From NCBI RefSeq assembly GCF_900141915.1, contig NZ_FQZG01000041.1:1-37511 (forward strand): DNA of 37,511 nt, read 5' to 3'. The position numbers were made by a program, and so were the translations under genes. Position 1 is the first letter of the stretch, and every line of letters starts with the position of its first letter. The notes beneath the pieces are model-generated. The model saw only the letters and a program-made list of their open reading frames with translations, was not told the origin of the DNA and ran no database searches. Below, piece by piece: positions 1 through 11,741 of this stretch. Origin of the DNA: Tessaracoccus bendigoensis DSM 12906 (GTDB lineage: Bacteria; Actinomycetota; Actinomycetes; Propionibacteriales; Propionibacteriaceae).

Positions 1-40
1 CAGAGGTATGGCGCGGGTACCAGGGGTATGACGCGTTACC
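1..40. repeat. Two degenerate tandem 20-bp units at the window edge
   Basis: Positions 1-20 and 21-40 are two imperfect copies of a unit that starts CAGRGGTATGRCGCG. The copies differ at about six positions, mostly at their 3' ends. The array may extend leftwards beyond the window. No gene is evident in the first 261 bases on the plus strand, and the frame that is open there is compositionally repeat-like. Function unknown. Confidence 0.5.
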
Positions 41-51
41 TGGGGTGTTTC

Positions 52-119
52 GCTGGTGTTGAGCGTTTTGGTTGGTGTCGGCGTCGGAGGGCTGGCGTTG
101 AGCGTTTTGGTTGGTGTCG
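52..119. repeat. Direct repeat, two 29-bp copies with a 39-bp period
   Basis: Positions 52-80 and 91-119 carry the same 29-base sequence (beginning GCTGGYGTTGAGCG and ending GGTTGGTGTCG) with a single T/C difference, separated by ten unrelated bases. The copies lie upstream of the secreted-protein gene at 262. They contain GTTGAG, a word also central to the repeats at the right end of the window, but the longer sequences differ, so kinship is only a suspicion. Bases 120-250 show no further recognisable element. Confidence 0.75.
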
Positions 120-261
120 CGACTTTCCCTGGTGTCCACGTCGCGCGACGTCACCCAGCCAGGTATGTACCGCCGCGCACGACTTCGGCCCAATTCGAGT
201 GGCGTCACCGCCCACTCTGGCAGGCTGGCTTCCAGCAGCAGATCCAACCCAGGGGGAAATC

Positions 262-1050
262 ATGAAACTCGTCCGCGTCCTCGGCGTCAGCATCGCGCTG
301 CTCGCCGCCTGGCTCACGCCTACCAGCGTCGCCCAGGCGGCACCGGATGTCTACGCCACGCCCGGGGTGCACCTGGTCAGCGGAAGGTACTGGAAGACAC
401 AGTGCGCCAACTACTCTCCAACCGTCATCCGCTGCACCACCGAGATCTACGCGACCAAGGTGTTCCAGTCGGGTGGCCGCTGGTACAAGCAGAACGACTT
501 CGTGTTCAACAACCTCAGCTACCTGCCTTCACCGCGGTCACAGTGGGCATCGAACCCGATCGGCCGCACAGGCTCATGGACGGCCGCCGACGGCAGGAAG
601 TGGCGCACCGAGTGCGACACGGCCTTGACCGGATACAACGCGTGCCGCAACTTCATCGTCGCGACGGTCGCCTCCGAGAAGGGTGGCGTCGTGACGCAGA
701 CCACCGGCGAGGTCTTCAACTCGATGGTGCGCTTCTCAAGTTCGACCATCCCGCCTGTGACCAGGATCCCGGCGGCTGCCCCCGCGCGCAACGACGTGCC
801 GGCCCCCGGGCCGCGCATCGCGCTGACGGTGGCCAAGCCGTCGACCCCCGCGCCCTCGAACCCCGGCGGAGTGGCCGGGTCGGGGAAGAACTGCCCGGCC
901 GGATACCCGGTCAAGGGCAACATCAGTGCCTCTGGTGAGCGCATCTACCACGTGCCCGGCGGCGCGTTCTACGACCGCACCGTGCCGGAGAGGTGCTTCG
1001 CCAGCGCCAGCGACGCGAGCAAGGCCGGATTCCGAGCCTCTCTGCGCTGA
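262..1050 (+). CDS. Secreted protein with duplicated two-Cys module and C-terminal sunset domain
   Basis: The 262-residue product starts with a classic signal peptide: positively charged MKLVR, a hydrophobic core to about residue 20, and a probable cleavage site AQA/A near residue 26. The mature part holds two copies of one module. GRYWKTQC...RC...IYAT appears in the first copy and GRKWRTEC...AC...IVAT in the second, each with two cysteines that could form a disulfide. A Pro/Ala-rich linker follows. The last about 50 residues (CPAGYPVKGNIS, GERIYHVPGG, YDRTVPERCF) match the sunset domain at the C-terminus of many actinobacterial secreted proteins. The ATG at 262 is chosen because AGGGGGAAA precedes it and the signal peptide begins there. 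It is likely exported, but its biochemical role is unknown. Confidence 0.85.
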   Translation: MKLVRVLGVSIALLAAWLTPTSVAQAAPDVYATPGVHLVSGRYWKTQCANYSPTVIRCTTEIYATKVFQSGGRWYKQNDFVFNNLSYLPSPRSQWASNPIGRTGSWTAADGRKWRTECDTALTGYNACRNFIVATVASEKGGVVTQTTGEVFNSMVRFSSSTIPPVTRIPAAAPARNDVPAPGPRIALTVAKPSTPAPSNPGGVAGSGKNCPAGYPVKGNISASGERIYHVPGGAFYDRTVPERCFASASDASKAGFRASLR

Positions 1051-1156
1051 GCGTCATCCGGCAATCCGGCCCATCCCGAAGCTCGGTCACACGAGCCACC
1101 CAGGGGTGGGCCGGTCCCATGACCGGTCACCCCGGAGCAGTGGTTGGATGGGAGAC

Positions 1157-3673
1157 ATGTCTGCCAACCTCACCCAACTCGAAACCGCTGCCCGAGCTGC
1201 GGCGGTCGCCCTCCACGGATACCGGGTCGATGTCGACGTGCGCGATGCGGCCGACCCCGGCGTCCTCACCTTCCCGGTTGTCTCCGAGATCGAACTGACC
1301 GGCTCCGAAGACACCTGGGTCGACTTCATCGGCGCCTCGGTCGAGAGCGTCACGGTTGACGGCGAACCCCGCGAGGTTGCCTACGACGGCGCCCGCATCG
1401 CGCTGACGGGGCTGCCGGGGCGCCGCTGCGTCGTCCGTGTGCAGGCGACCGCGCTCTACTCGCGTACCGGCGAGGGGCTTCACCGATTTGTCGACCCGGT
1501 CGACGGCGAGACCTACCTCTATACCCAGTACGAGCCCGCCGACGCCCGGCGAGTCTTCCCGAACCTCGAGCAGCCCGACCTCCGCGCGCCCTTCACCTTC
1601 TCGCTCACCGGGCCGCAGCGATGGTGGCTCGGCTCGAACCAGCCGGAGGCATCCCGCGAAGTGATTGCCGACGGGGTCGTTCGAGTCGAGTTCGAGGCCA
1701 CGAGGCCCCTGTCGACCTACATCACCTGCCTCTGTGCGGGGCCGTACCGCCGTGCCGTCGACACCTGGGAAGGCATGGAACTTGGTTTGCTGTGCCGCAG
1801 ATCATTGGCGACCTACCTCGACGCCGACGAGCTGTTCCGGCTGACCCGTGAGGGCATGGCCTGGTTCACCACGAACTTCGGCCCCTATCCGTGGGGCACC
1901 AAGTACGACCAGATCTTTGTGCCGGAGTACAACCTCGGCGCCATGGAGAACCCCGGCCTGGTGACCTTCACCGAGGCGTACCTGTTCCGCTCGCCCGCCA
2001 CCCCCGCGCAGCTGCAGGCAAGGGCGAACACGCTCGTGCACGAGATGAGCCACATGTGGTTCGGCGACCTGGTCACCTGTCGGTGGTGGGGCGACCTGTG
2101 GCTGAAGGAGAGTTTCGCCGAGTTCATGGGCAGCCACGTCTCCGTAGAGGCCAACGGGTTCGGTGACGGCTGGGTCAACTTCGCCACGGGCCGCAAGGTC
2201 GGCGCCTACCAGGCGGACTCGATGCCGACGACCCACCCGGTCGTCGCGCAGATCGACGACTTGGAGGCAGCCAAGACGAACTTCGACCGGATCACCTATT
2301 CCAAGGGGTCGGCGGCGCTGACGCAACTCGTCCACTACGTCGGGCTCGACACCTTCCTCGCCGGGGCGCGCCGCTACTTCGCCGCCCACGCCTTCGGATC
2401 TGCGACCCTGCAGGAGTTCGTCGCCGCTCTCGACGCCGAGACCGATCGGGACCTGAGCGGCTGGATCGGAGCCTGGCTGGAGACCTCCGGGCACGACACC
2501 CTCCGTCCGCTGATCTCTACCGACCCCGACGGCGTGATCGACCGACTCGCAGTCGAGCGGATCAGCCACGACGGCGCAAGTCGGCCGCACGCGACCACCG
2601 TCGGGAGCTACAGCCTGCGTGACGGTCGCCTCGAACTGGTGGCACGGCAGACGTTGGTGATCGACGGCGACACCACCGAGGTCGACGTCCTAGTCGGTGA
2701 GCCGCGACCCGACCTCGTCCTGGTCAACGACCTGGACCACACCTTCGCCTCGGTCGCCCTCGACGAACCCGGACGGGCCGTGCTGCTTGGGCACATCGGC
2801 GACCTGGAACCGCTCGGCAGGGCCGTGGCGTGGACGGCGTTGTGGACGGAGCTGCGCGCCGGGAAACTGACCGCAGCCCAGTTCGTCGGGGCGGTACTCG
2901 ACGCCGGAGAGACCAAGAGTGGGCTGCTCTCGGCCGTCCTCGGCTGGGCGCTCACCGCCGTCACCCGCTACACGCCGGACAGCGAGGTCGACGTCCTCGG
3001 TGACCGGTGGCGCGACGGTGCCCGCCGGGCGCTGCTAACGGCCGAGGCTGGCTCGGCCGCGCAACTGCTGTGGGCGAAGGCCTACCTCAAGGCGGCCGCG
3101 TTCGCCGCCGAAGACGTCTCCTGGTTGCTTGCGGAAGGGGCGGTGCCAGGGTTGCAGACCTCGGTCGACCTGACCTGGCTGGCCTGGGAGACTCTGGCGA
3201 CCCAGGGGGCGGCCACCGATGATGAGTTGGACGCCGTGCTGGCCACCGACGACACGGCCGCCGGTCGGGTCGCCCGGCTCCGATGCTGGGCCGCGCAGCC
3301 CGATCCGGAGGTCAAGGAGAAGGCCTGGCGACGCGCGCACGAGGTCGGCGGTGAAACCAACGATCACGTGGACGCACTGCTCGCAGGATTCAACGCGCTC
3401 GGGCAGGCCAGCCTGCGGGCCCCGTTCGCTGGACGGTACTTCGAGTCCCTGAACGAGACCTGGCATGTGCATCCCATCGAGATAGCTATGCGACTGGTGC
3501 GTGGAGGGTTCCCGGACGATCACGAAGCGGGTGCAAGCTGGCTCGCAGCCAACCCCTCGGCCCCGAGGACGCTGCGCAGGCTCGTGTTGGAGGGAGTCTA
3601 CGAATCGCAGATCGCGGCCAAGGCCAAGGGGGCCGCGACACGGCGCCCTGGTCTACCGAATCTGGGGGACTGA
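1157..3673 (+). CDS. pepN: Aminopeptidase N (M1 family zinc metallopeptidase)
   Basis: The 838-residue protein is a full-length M1 aminopeptidase of the actinobacterial PepN type, which removes N-terminal residues from peptides in the cytoplasm. The substrate-binding GAMEN motif is at residues 261-265. The zinc site HEMSH is at 295-299, with the third ligand Glu318 in WLKESF, giving the exact HExxH-x18-E spacing. The N-terminal beta domain and a long alpha-helical C-terminal domain (ERAP1-C-like) are both present. The start at 1157 gives MSANLTQLE, which resembles family N-termini. An in-frame ATG at 1148 is a realistic alternative, because a GGAG lies 10 nt before it. The gene stands alone between the secreted protein and purL. 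Confidence 0.93.
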   Translation: MSANLTQLETAARAAAVALHGYRVDVDVRDAADPGVLTFPVVSEIELTGSEDTWVDFIGASVESVTVDGEPREVAYDGARIALTGLPGRRCVVRVQATALYSRTGEGLHRFVDPVDGETYLYTQYEPADARRVFPNLEQPDLRAPFTFSLTGPQRWWLGSNQPEASREVIADGVVRVEFEATRPLSTYITCLCAGPYRRAVDTWEGMELGLLCRRSLATYLDADELFRLTREGMAWFTTNFGPYPWGTKYDQIFVPEYNLGAMENPGLVTFTEAYLFRSPATPAQLQARANTLVHEMSHMWFGDLVTCRWWGDLWLKESFAEFMGSHVSVEANGFGDGWVNFATGRKVGAYQADSMPTTHPVVAQIDDLEAAKTNFDRITYSKGSAALTQLVHYVGLDTFLAGARRYFAAHAFGSATLQEFVAALDAETDRDLSGWIGAWLETSGHDTLRPLISTDPDGVIDRLAVERISHDGASRPHATTVGSYSLRDGRLELVARQTLVIDGDTTEVDVLVGEPRPDLVLVNDLDHTFASVALDEPGRAVLLGHIGDLEPLGRAVAWTALWTELRAGKLTAAQFVGAVLDAGETKSGLLSAVLGWALTAVTRYTPDSEVDVLGDRWRDGARRALLTAEAGSAAQLLWAKAYLKAAAFAAEDVSWLLAEGAVPGLQTSVDLTWLAWETLATQGAATDDELDAVLATDDTAAGRVARLRCWAAQPDPEVKEKAWRRAHEVGGETNDHVDALLAGFNALGQASLRAPFAGRYFESLNETWHVHPIEIAMRLVRGGFPDDHEAGASWLAANPSAPRTLRRLVLEGVYESQIAAKAKGAATRRPGLPNLGD

Positions 3674-3739
3674 CGGGGCAAGACGCTGAGGCGTGGGCCC
3701 CGGGCTTGAGCGAATGCCGAAACCGGGGTCCTGACCAGA

Positions 3740-3745
3740 TAGATT
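3740..3745 (+). promoter_or_regulatory. Leaderless-type -10 box of purL (TAGATT)
   Basis: TAGATT fits the TANNNT pattern and lies six bases before the GTG start at 3752. No Shine-Dalgarno sequence precedes that start. Transcription would begin at or next to the start codon. No good -35 box is visible. Confidence 0.5.
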
Positions 3746-3751
3746 GTTCCC

Positions 3752-6007
<2,256 letters not shown>

Positions 6008-6013
6008 CCGGGC

Positions 6014-6451
6014 CTACCTCCGGCCCTGCCCGCGGGCCCGGAGGAGGGTCTCCAACTCGACGGCGAACTCCCAGGCCGCCTCGACGTCCTCCATGGTCGC
6101 ACCCGGACGCTTGCCCGAGCCGTATTCCGTCGCGTTGCGTACCAAACGCAGCCATTCGAATCCGTCGGAGTCGAACCCTTTGAGCAACTTGCGTGCGGCC
6201 TGCGCCGTCGAGGAGTGGGACCCGGCGCTCTTGGCTCGGAAGCCGTGTTCGAGCAGCAGCGCGGTCAGTTCCTTGCGGATCGCATCGTAGGCCAGGGAGA
6301 AGGCGCCCGCCACGTCGGTGTGGCCGATCATCCGTGAGCTGGCAAGGTGGGCGGCCGCCTGTTTGTGCAGCAGCCGGGCCTGGTCGGGGTCCAGTGCGAC
6401 CGTCTCGAGCCGTCGCTCCCGGATCAGGTCTGCCAGTTCGTCGCGCAGCAT
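6014..6451 (-). CDS. HEPN-domain protein, probable toxin partner of the adjacent nucleotidyltransferase
   Basis: The 145-residue all-alpha protein has the layout of a HEPN protein: N-terminal helices (LADLIRERR, ARLLHKQAAAHL), a central AYDAIRKELTALLLEHG helix, and the C-terminal signature LRLVRNATEYG. In RNase-active HEPN toxins this signature is R-x4-6-H. Here Arg105 is kept but Tyr110 stands where His is expected, with no His in the next positions. The gene lies 18 bp downstream of the nucleotidyltransferase on the same strand, the standard pairing of MNT-HEPN modules. A TAGTCT box six bases before its ATG, inside that gap, could give it its own leaderless promoter. The fold call is fairly firm, and toxin activity is inference. 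Alternatively it could be a non-toxic HEPN accessory subunit. Confidence 0.75.
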   Translation of the reverse strand: MLRDELADLIRERRLETVALDPDQARLLHKQAAAHLASSRMIGHTDVAGAFSLAYDAIRKELTALLLEHGFRAKSAGSHSSTAQAARKLLKGFDSDGFEWLRLVRNATEYGSGKRPGATMEDVEAAWEFAVELETLLRARGQGRR

Positions 6452-6457
6452 GGAATC

Positions 6458-6463
6458 AGACTA
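6458..6463 (-). promoter_or_regulatory. Putative leaderless -10 box of the HEPN gene (TAGTCT)
   Basis: Read on the minus strand, TAGTCT is followed by six bases (GATTCC) and then the ATG at 6451. It lies in the 18-bp gap after the nucleotidyltransferase stop codon, and no Shine-Dalgarno sequence is present. If functional, it would let the HEPN protein be made independently of its partner. Confidence 0.35.
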
Positions 6464-6469
6464 TGCGAG

Positions 6470-7048
6470 TCAGGCCAGTTCGAGGGCGACCGTGGGGCCT
6501 TCCCGGACCGTGCGGCTGAAGCCTGTGGTCGGGGTGTTCCACTCGTCTAGGCTCAGCACCGCCACGTTGACGTCCATGCGGAGCGCTGCGGTCGCCTCGG
6601 CTTGGAGCCGGGCGGCCCTGCGGCGGGAGAGATCACCCACGAGCAGCAGGTCGACGTCGGATGGGAACGGCCCGGGCACGCCCAGGCGACGCGCCGCCCA
6701 GGAGCCGTACAGCAGCGCCTCATCCACCCCGCCGATGCCGCGCACGAGTTGCGGCAGGACCGCCTCGGGGCCGTAGGTCAGCGTCAGGAGTTCGGTGAGA
6801 GACGGGGCCAGGGGGTGCCGGGTGTTCGCGGCGACGAGGCGCGCCCGGCCGACCCGACGTTCGGTGATCAACCCGGCTGCGGACAATCTGCCGACCTCGG
6901 TGTGCACGGTCGTCAGGCTGGCGTCCAGAAGTCGGGCGAGATCGGAAAGGGTGCGGTCCTCGTCCGGGTGGAGGAAGATCTCGGCGAGCAGTTCGCCCTG
7001 CAGATCGGAACGCAGCAGCGGCGCGAGCATCGGGGGACGGGGCTTCAC
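6470..7048 (-). CDS. Winged-helix/nucleotidyltransferase fusion, probable MNT-type antitoxin
   Basis: The 192-residue protein (GTG start at 7048) fuses two parts. Residues about 14-75 form an ArsR-like winged helix (TLSDLARLLDASLTTVHTEV, then wing RRVGRARL). Residues about 108-190 form a minimal nucleotidyltransferase with Gly115-Ser116, Asp131-x-Asp133 (DVDLLLVGD) and a third acidic residue, Asp159. GS and DxD are separated by 14 residues, longer than the usual 10, owing to the insert RRLGVPGPFPS. In MNT-HEPN systems such a protein adenylylates and silences the HEPN toxin, and the fused DNA-binding domain suggests autoregulation. The 7048 start is preferred because TATTCT lies exactly six bases upstream. 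TTG 7063 and ATG 7030 are alternatives. Confidence 0.8.
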   Translation of the reverse strand: MKPRPPMLAPLLRSDLQGELLAEIFLHPDEDRTLSDLARLLDASLTTVHTEVGRLSAAGLITERRVGRARLVAANTRHPLAPSLTELLTLTYGPEAVLPQLVRGIGGVDEALLYGSWAARRLGVPGPFPSDVDLLLVGDLSRRRAARLQAEATAALRMDVNVAVLSLDEWNTPTTGFSRTVREGPTVALELA

Positions 7049-7054
7049 ACAAGA

Positions 7055-7060
7055 AGAATA
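7055..7060 (-). promoter_or_regulatory. Leaderless-type -10 box of the nucleotidyltransferase gene (TATTCT)
   Basis: On the minus strand TATTCT is followed by six bases and the in-frame GTG at 7048. The next 280 bases towards 7342 hold no convincing gene, only the leader of the sugar transferase. This -10 box decides the start chosen for the downstream gene. Confidence 0.45.
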
Positions 7061-7342
7061 CAACTTCGGCGGATCGGAAACTGTCAGTCGCCTGTGGGTG
7101 GCTCATCCGTGAAGTAGCGTGACCTGCATAGCTCTGGATCCGGGGGGTGAAGAGTCGTGGCCTTCATGGCCCACGTCGCCACGCCCTCGGGATGTCGGGT
7201 GAGGTGATCGTGACGGGCGAGAGCGCGGCCACGTTGACCTATTGATCGCATGGAGAGCGGGTGGGAGAATGCTTTCTTCCACGCGTAGGAGAACTGGAGG
7301 TTGGGGGCCTCGACGGCGCGCGGTGCAAGGGGGCGTTGGTTG

Positions 7343-8803
7343 ATGACGACGGTGGATCTGGAAGTTGGCGCGGGTTCTCGCGGCTTCGGGGAGACTTTCA
7401 CCGAGTTGCTGCAGGGGAGCACGACGAAGCGTCGATTGCTCCTCGCGATGGTGGACGGCGCCATGGTGGCGTTCGCCGCCCTGACGGCCTACCTCGTGCG
7501 CTTCGACTGGCCCAACGATGGAGATGCGCTGTCGCCCATCTGGCTGTTCGCCATCTTGCCGCTGACCTGGCTGGGGCTCTTGGCCGTGTTCGGCGCGTAT
7601 GCGTTGCCGTCCCTGCACACCGGCATGGAAGAGTACCGCCGGGTTCTGGCCGCGTCCGTCACCCTGGCTGGGCTGATCGGCGTCGGCTGCTATCTCCTCG
7701 GCATCAGCCTTTCGCGGATGTTCTTCGTTGTGACGTTCCTGCTGGGAATCCCGCTCCTCTTGGCGGCGAGGCACCTCAGGCGTCGGCTGTTCAACAAGCT
7801 GCGGGCCAGAGGAGCCCTCACATCACCCGCGGTCGTGGTCGGCACACCCGACCATGTCGACTCGGTCACTCGGGTGCTGCGTAGAGAGAAGTGGCTCGGG
7901 TACCGGATCGTTGGCGCGCTCACTTCCTCGGGCGGCCAGGAGACACCCGGCGGGCTTCCGATCCTCGGAACCGTGGACGATGTCGCGACCCTCGCCAGAC
8001 TGCTACCGCTGAAGGTGGTCATCTTCGCGGAAGGGTCGTTCTCTGACGCTCAGCAGTTCAAGCGGATGGCGTGGGAACTCGAACAGGTGGCGACCGAGAT
8101 GATCGTCGTCCCCACGCTCAGTGACATCTCGGCAGGGCGCCTGGTCAGCCGTCCAGTCGGCGGACTCCCGCTCGTCCACGTCGAGAGGCCGCATGCTGTG
8201 GCCGCGTCCCGGTGGTACAAACGTCTCTTCGACATCGTCGGCTCGTCCCTGCTGCTGCTGGCCAGCGCCCCGATCATCGCCGCCGTCGCCGTGGCGATCA
8301 AGTTGGAGGACCGCGGCCCGGTCTTCTTCAAACAGACCAGGGTGGGACGTTGGGGTCAAGAGTTCGAGTGCTTCAAGATCCGTTCGATGGTGGTCGACGC
8401 CGAGGCCCGCAAGCAGGCCCTTGCCAGCGCCAACGAAGGGGCAGGGGTGCTGTTCAAGATCGCGCACGACCCGAGGATCACCCGCGTCGGTCGCTTCATC
8501 CGCCGATTCTCGATCGACGAACTGCCTCAGTTCCTGAACGTGCTCCTGGGCGAGATGAGCATGGTCGGCCCGCGGCCCGCCCTTCCCAGCGAGGTCGCCC
8601 GCTACGACCGCGACGCTGTCCGTCGCCTTGACGTGCGCCCTGGGTTGACCGGGCTGTGGCAGGTCTCCGGGCGCTCCGACCTCTCCTGGGAAGAGACAGT
8701 CCGGCTCGACGTGTACTACGTCGACAACTGGTCGATGTTGCAAGACGTCGTCATCATCGCTCGGACGGCGCGCGCCGTGTTCGGTTCGGCGGGGGCCTAC
8801 TGA
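7343..8803 (+). CDS. Polyprenyl-phosphate sugar phosphotransferase (priming glycosyltransferase)
   Basis: The 486-residue membrane protein belongs to the WbaP/CpsE-like family, which transfers a sugar-1-phosphate from a UDP-sugar to undecaprenyl phosphate to start exopolysaccharide, capsule or glycan synthesis. Four hydrophobic segments lie in the first about 150 residues, followed by a Rossmann-like CoA_binding_3 region (VVVGTPDHVDSV). The catalytic bacterial sugar transferase domain begins near residue 293 (KRLFDIVGS) with another membrane segment, then RGPVFFKQTRVG, FKIRSMVVDAE, SIDELPQ, SMVGPRPALP and RPGLTGLWQVSGRS. ATG 7343 is preferred because AAGGGGG lies about nine bases upstream. 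No other glycan genes are nearby, so the acceptor pathway must be elsewhere and the sugar specificity is unknown. Confidence 0.9.
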   Translation: MTTVDLEVGAGSRGFGETFTELLQGSTTKRRLLLAMVDGAMVAFAALTAYLVRFDWPNDGDALSPIWLFAILPLTWLGLLAVFGAYALPSLHTGMEEYRRVLAASVTLAGLIGVGCYLLGISLSRMFFVVTFLLGIPLLLAARHLRRRLFNKLRARGALTSPAVVVGTPDHVDSVTRVLRREKWLGYRIVGALTSSGGQETPGGLPILGTVDDVATLARLLPLKVVIFAEGSFSDAQQFKRMAWELEQVATEMIVVPTLSDISAGRLVSRPVGGLPLVHVERPHAVAASRWYKRLFDIVGSSLLLLASAPIIAAVAVAIKLEDRGPVFFKQTRVGRWGQEFECFKIRSMVVDAEARKQALASANEGAGVLFKIAHDPRITRVGRFIRRFSIDELPQFLNVLLGEMSMVGPRPALPSEVARYDRDAVRRLDVRPGLTGLWQVSGRSDLSWEETVRLDVYYVDNWSMLQDVVIIARTARAVFGSAGAY

Positions 8804-8822
8804 GGTGGTGAGACCGGAGGTT

Positions 8823-8828
8823 TAGTGT
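8823..8828 (+). promoter_or_regulatory. Leaderless-type -10 box of the M20 dipeptidase gene (TAGTGT)
   Basis: TAGTGT is followed by seven bases and the ATG at 8836. There is no ribosome-binding site. This suggests that the peptidase has its own promoter rather than depending on read-through from the sugar transferase. Confidence 0.45.
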
Positions 8829-8835
8829 AGATGGC

Positions 8836-10170
8836 ATGAGTCTCAACGATGCCGTCAACGAAGCCCTTCCCTCAGCGCTTGCGGACCTGAAGCGCCTCAT
8901 CGCCATCCGGTCGATCTCCTCGCAGCCGGAACATGCCGACGACGTGCTGGCTACGGCGGATCTAGTGGTGGACCTTCTCAAGGGCCTCGGCTGCCCCGAG
9001 GTCCGGTTCATGGAGGCGGGTGGAGGCAACCCCGCGGTGTTCGGGCACTTCCCCGCACCGGAAGGGCAGCCGACGGTGTTGCTGTATGCGCACTACGACG
9101 TCCAGCCCACCGGCGATCCGGGCCAGTGGACCTCGCCCGCATTCGCGGCGGTCGAACGTGACGGTCGGCTCTACGCGCGTGGGTCCGCAGACGACAAGGG
9201 TGGAATCGCCGTGCACCTGGGGGCGCTCCGGGCGTTCAACGGCAAGCCTCCGGTCGGCGTCAAGATCTTCATCGAGGGCGAGGAGGAGATCGGCTCACCC
9301 AGCATGTCCGCGCTGCTGTCAAGGTTCGGAGCCGACCTGGCCTCCGACGTGTTCGTGATCGCGGACGCCGTGAACTGGAAGGTGGGAGAACCCGCACTCA
9401 CCTCTACACTGCGTGGGCTCGTCGACGCCGTCGTCACGGTGTCCACCCTGGAGACGGGGCTCCACTCCGGCCAGTTCGGTGGTGTCGTCCCCGATGCCCT
9501 CACCGCGCTGTGCAGGCTGCTGGCCACGCTGCACGATGAGCGTGGCAACGTCGCGATCGAGGGGCTGCTGAGTGCGCCGGATCCCGACGTCGAGTACGAC
9601 GAGGACCGGCTGAGGGAAGAGACCGGAATCCTCGACGGCGTCGAATGGATCGGCGAGGGCATGGCGTCGGCCAGGATGTGGACCAAGCCGTCGGCCTCGG
9701 TGCTCGCGATCGACGCCACCCCGGTCAAGGACGCCTCCAACACGCTGGTGCCGACCGCCCGGGCGAAGGTCAGCGTCCGCATCGCCCCCGGGGACGATGT
9801 CGCCAGCGCTGCGGCCGCGCTCAAGGCCCACCTGCTGAAGAACGCCCCGTGGGGGGCGAAGGTCACGGTCGAGGCCGGGCAGGGGGGAGCAGGCACGCTC
9901 ATCGATCTCAGCGGAGACAAGGCCGAGGCGGCGATGGACGCATTCAGGGAGGCATTCGGCGTCGACGCGGTCAAGATCGGTACCGGCGGATCGATCCCGA
10001 TCGTCGCTGAGTTCGCGGAACTCAACCCCGACGCGGTATTCCTGCTGACGGCCGTGGTCGACCCGACGTCACGCATGCACGGCATCGACGAGTCGCTCGA
10101 CCTGGGCGATCTGGCGAAGGCGACACTCGCGGAGGCGTTGTTGCTGCAGAACCTGTCGCGCAAAGGCTGA
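8836..10170 (+). CDS. M20-family dipeptidase (zinc peptidase)
   Basis: The 444-residue cytoplasmic enzyme matches the M20A/M20F dipeptidase family. The first metal motif YAHYDVQP has His86 and Asp88. RGSADDKGG supplies the bridging Asp119. EGEEEIGS (residues 147-154) supplies the catalytic and metal-binding glutamates. The lid/dimerisation domain follows (LETGLHSGQFGG). The C-terminal part retains TGGSIPIV and the final MHGIDE histidine motif, so all metal ligands appear intact. It probably hydrolyses dipeptides or short peptides, but specificity cannot be read from sequence. It lies between unrelated genes. Confidence 0.92.
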   Translation: MSLNDAVNEALPSALADLKRLIAIRSISSQPEHADDVLATADLVVDLLKGLGCPEVRFMEAGGGNPAVFGHFPAPEGQPTVLLYAHYDVQPTGDPGQWTSPAFAAVERDGRLYARGSADDKGGIAVHLGALRAFNGKPPVGVKIFIEGEEEIGSPSMSALLSRFGADLASDVFVIADAVNWKVGEPALTSTLRGLVDAVVTVSTLETGLHSGQFGGVVPDALTALCRLLATLHDERGNVAIEGLLSAPDPDVEYDEDRLREETGILDGVEWIGEGMASARMWTKPSASVLAIDATPVKDASNTLVPTARAKVSVRIAPGDDVASAAAALKAHLLKNAPWGAKVTVEAGQGGAGTLIDLSGDKAEAAMDAFREAFGVDAVKIGTGGSIPIVAEFAELNPDAVFLLTAVVDPTSRMHGIDESLDLGDLAKATLAEALLLQNLSRKG

Positions 10171-10221
10171 GTAAAGATCGAGGTGGTCGGCGTATTCGGC
10201 CACCGAGCGGTGGTGAGTCGC

Positions 10222-10227
10222 TACGGT
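10222..10227 (+). promoter_or_regulatory. Putative leaderless -10 box of aspA (TACGGT)
   Basis: TACGGT fits TANNNT and lies six bases before the ATG at 10234. The GGTGAA it overlaps could also act as a weak Shine-Dalgarno, so this case is less clear than the others. Confidence 0.35.
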
Positions 10228-10233
10228 GAAGCC

Positions 10234-11715
<1,482 letters not shown>

Positions 11716-11741
11716 GCCATAGGCCGCCCGGCCCTCCGGTG

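Noticed and set aside
7251..7289. Twelve-codon ORF (MESGWENAFFHA) in the leader of the sugar transferase, as a possible leader peptide
   Set aside because: No ribosome-binding site, no attenuator hairpins and no codon signal; a short chance frame is as likely.
10183..10233. Upstream start for aspA adding 17 residues
   Set aside because: The extra residues are not family-like, and the ATG at 10234 has a -10 box or weak ribosome-binding site at the right distance.
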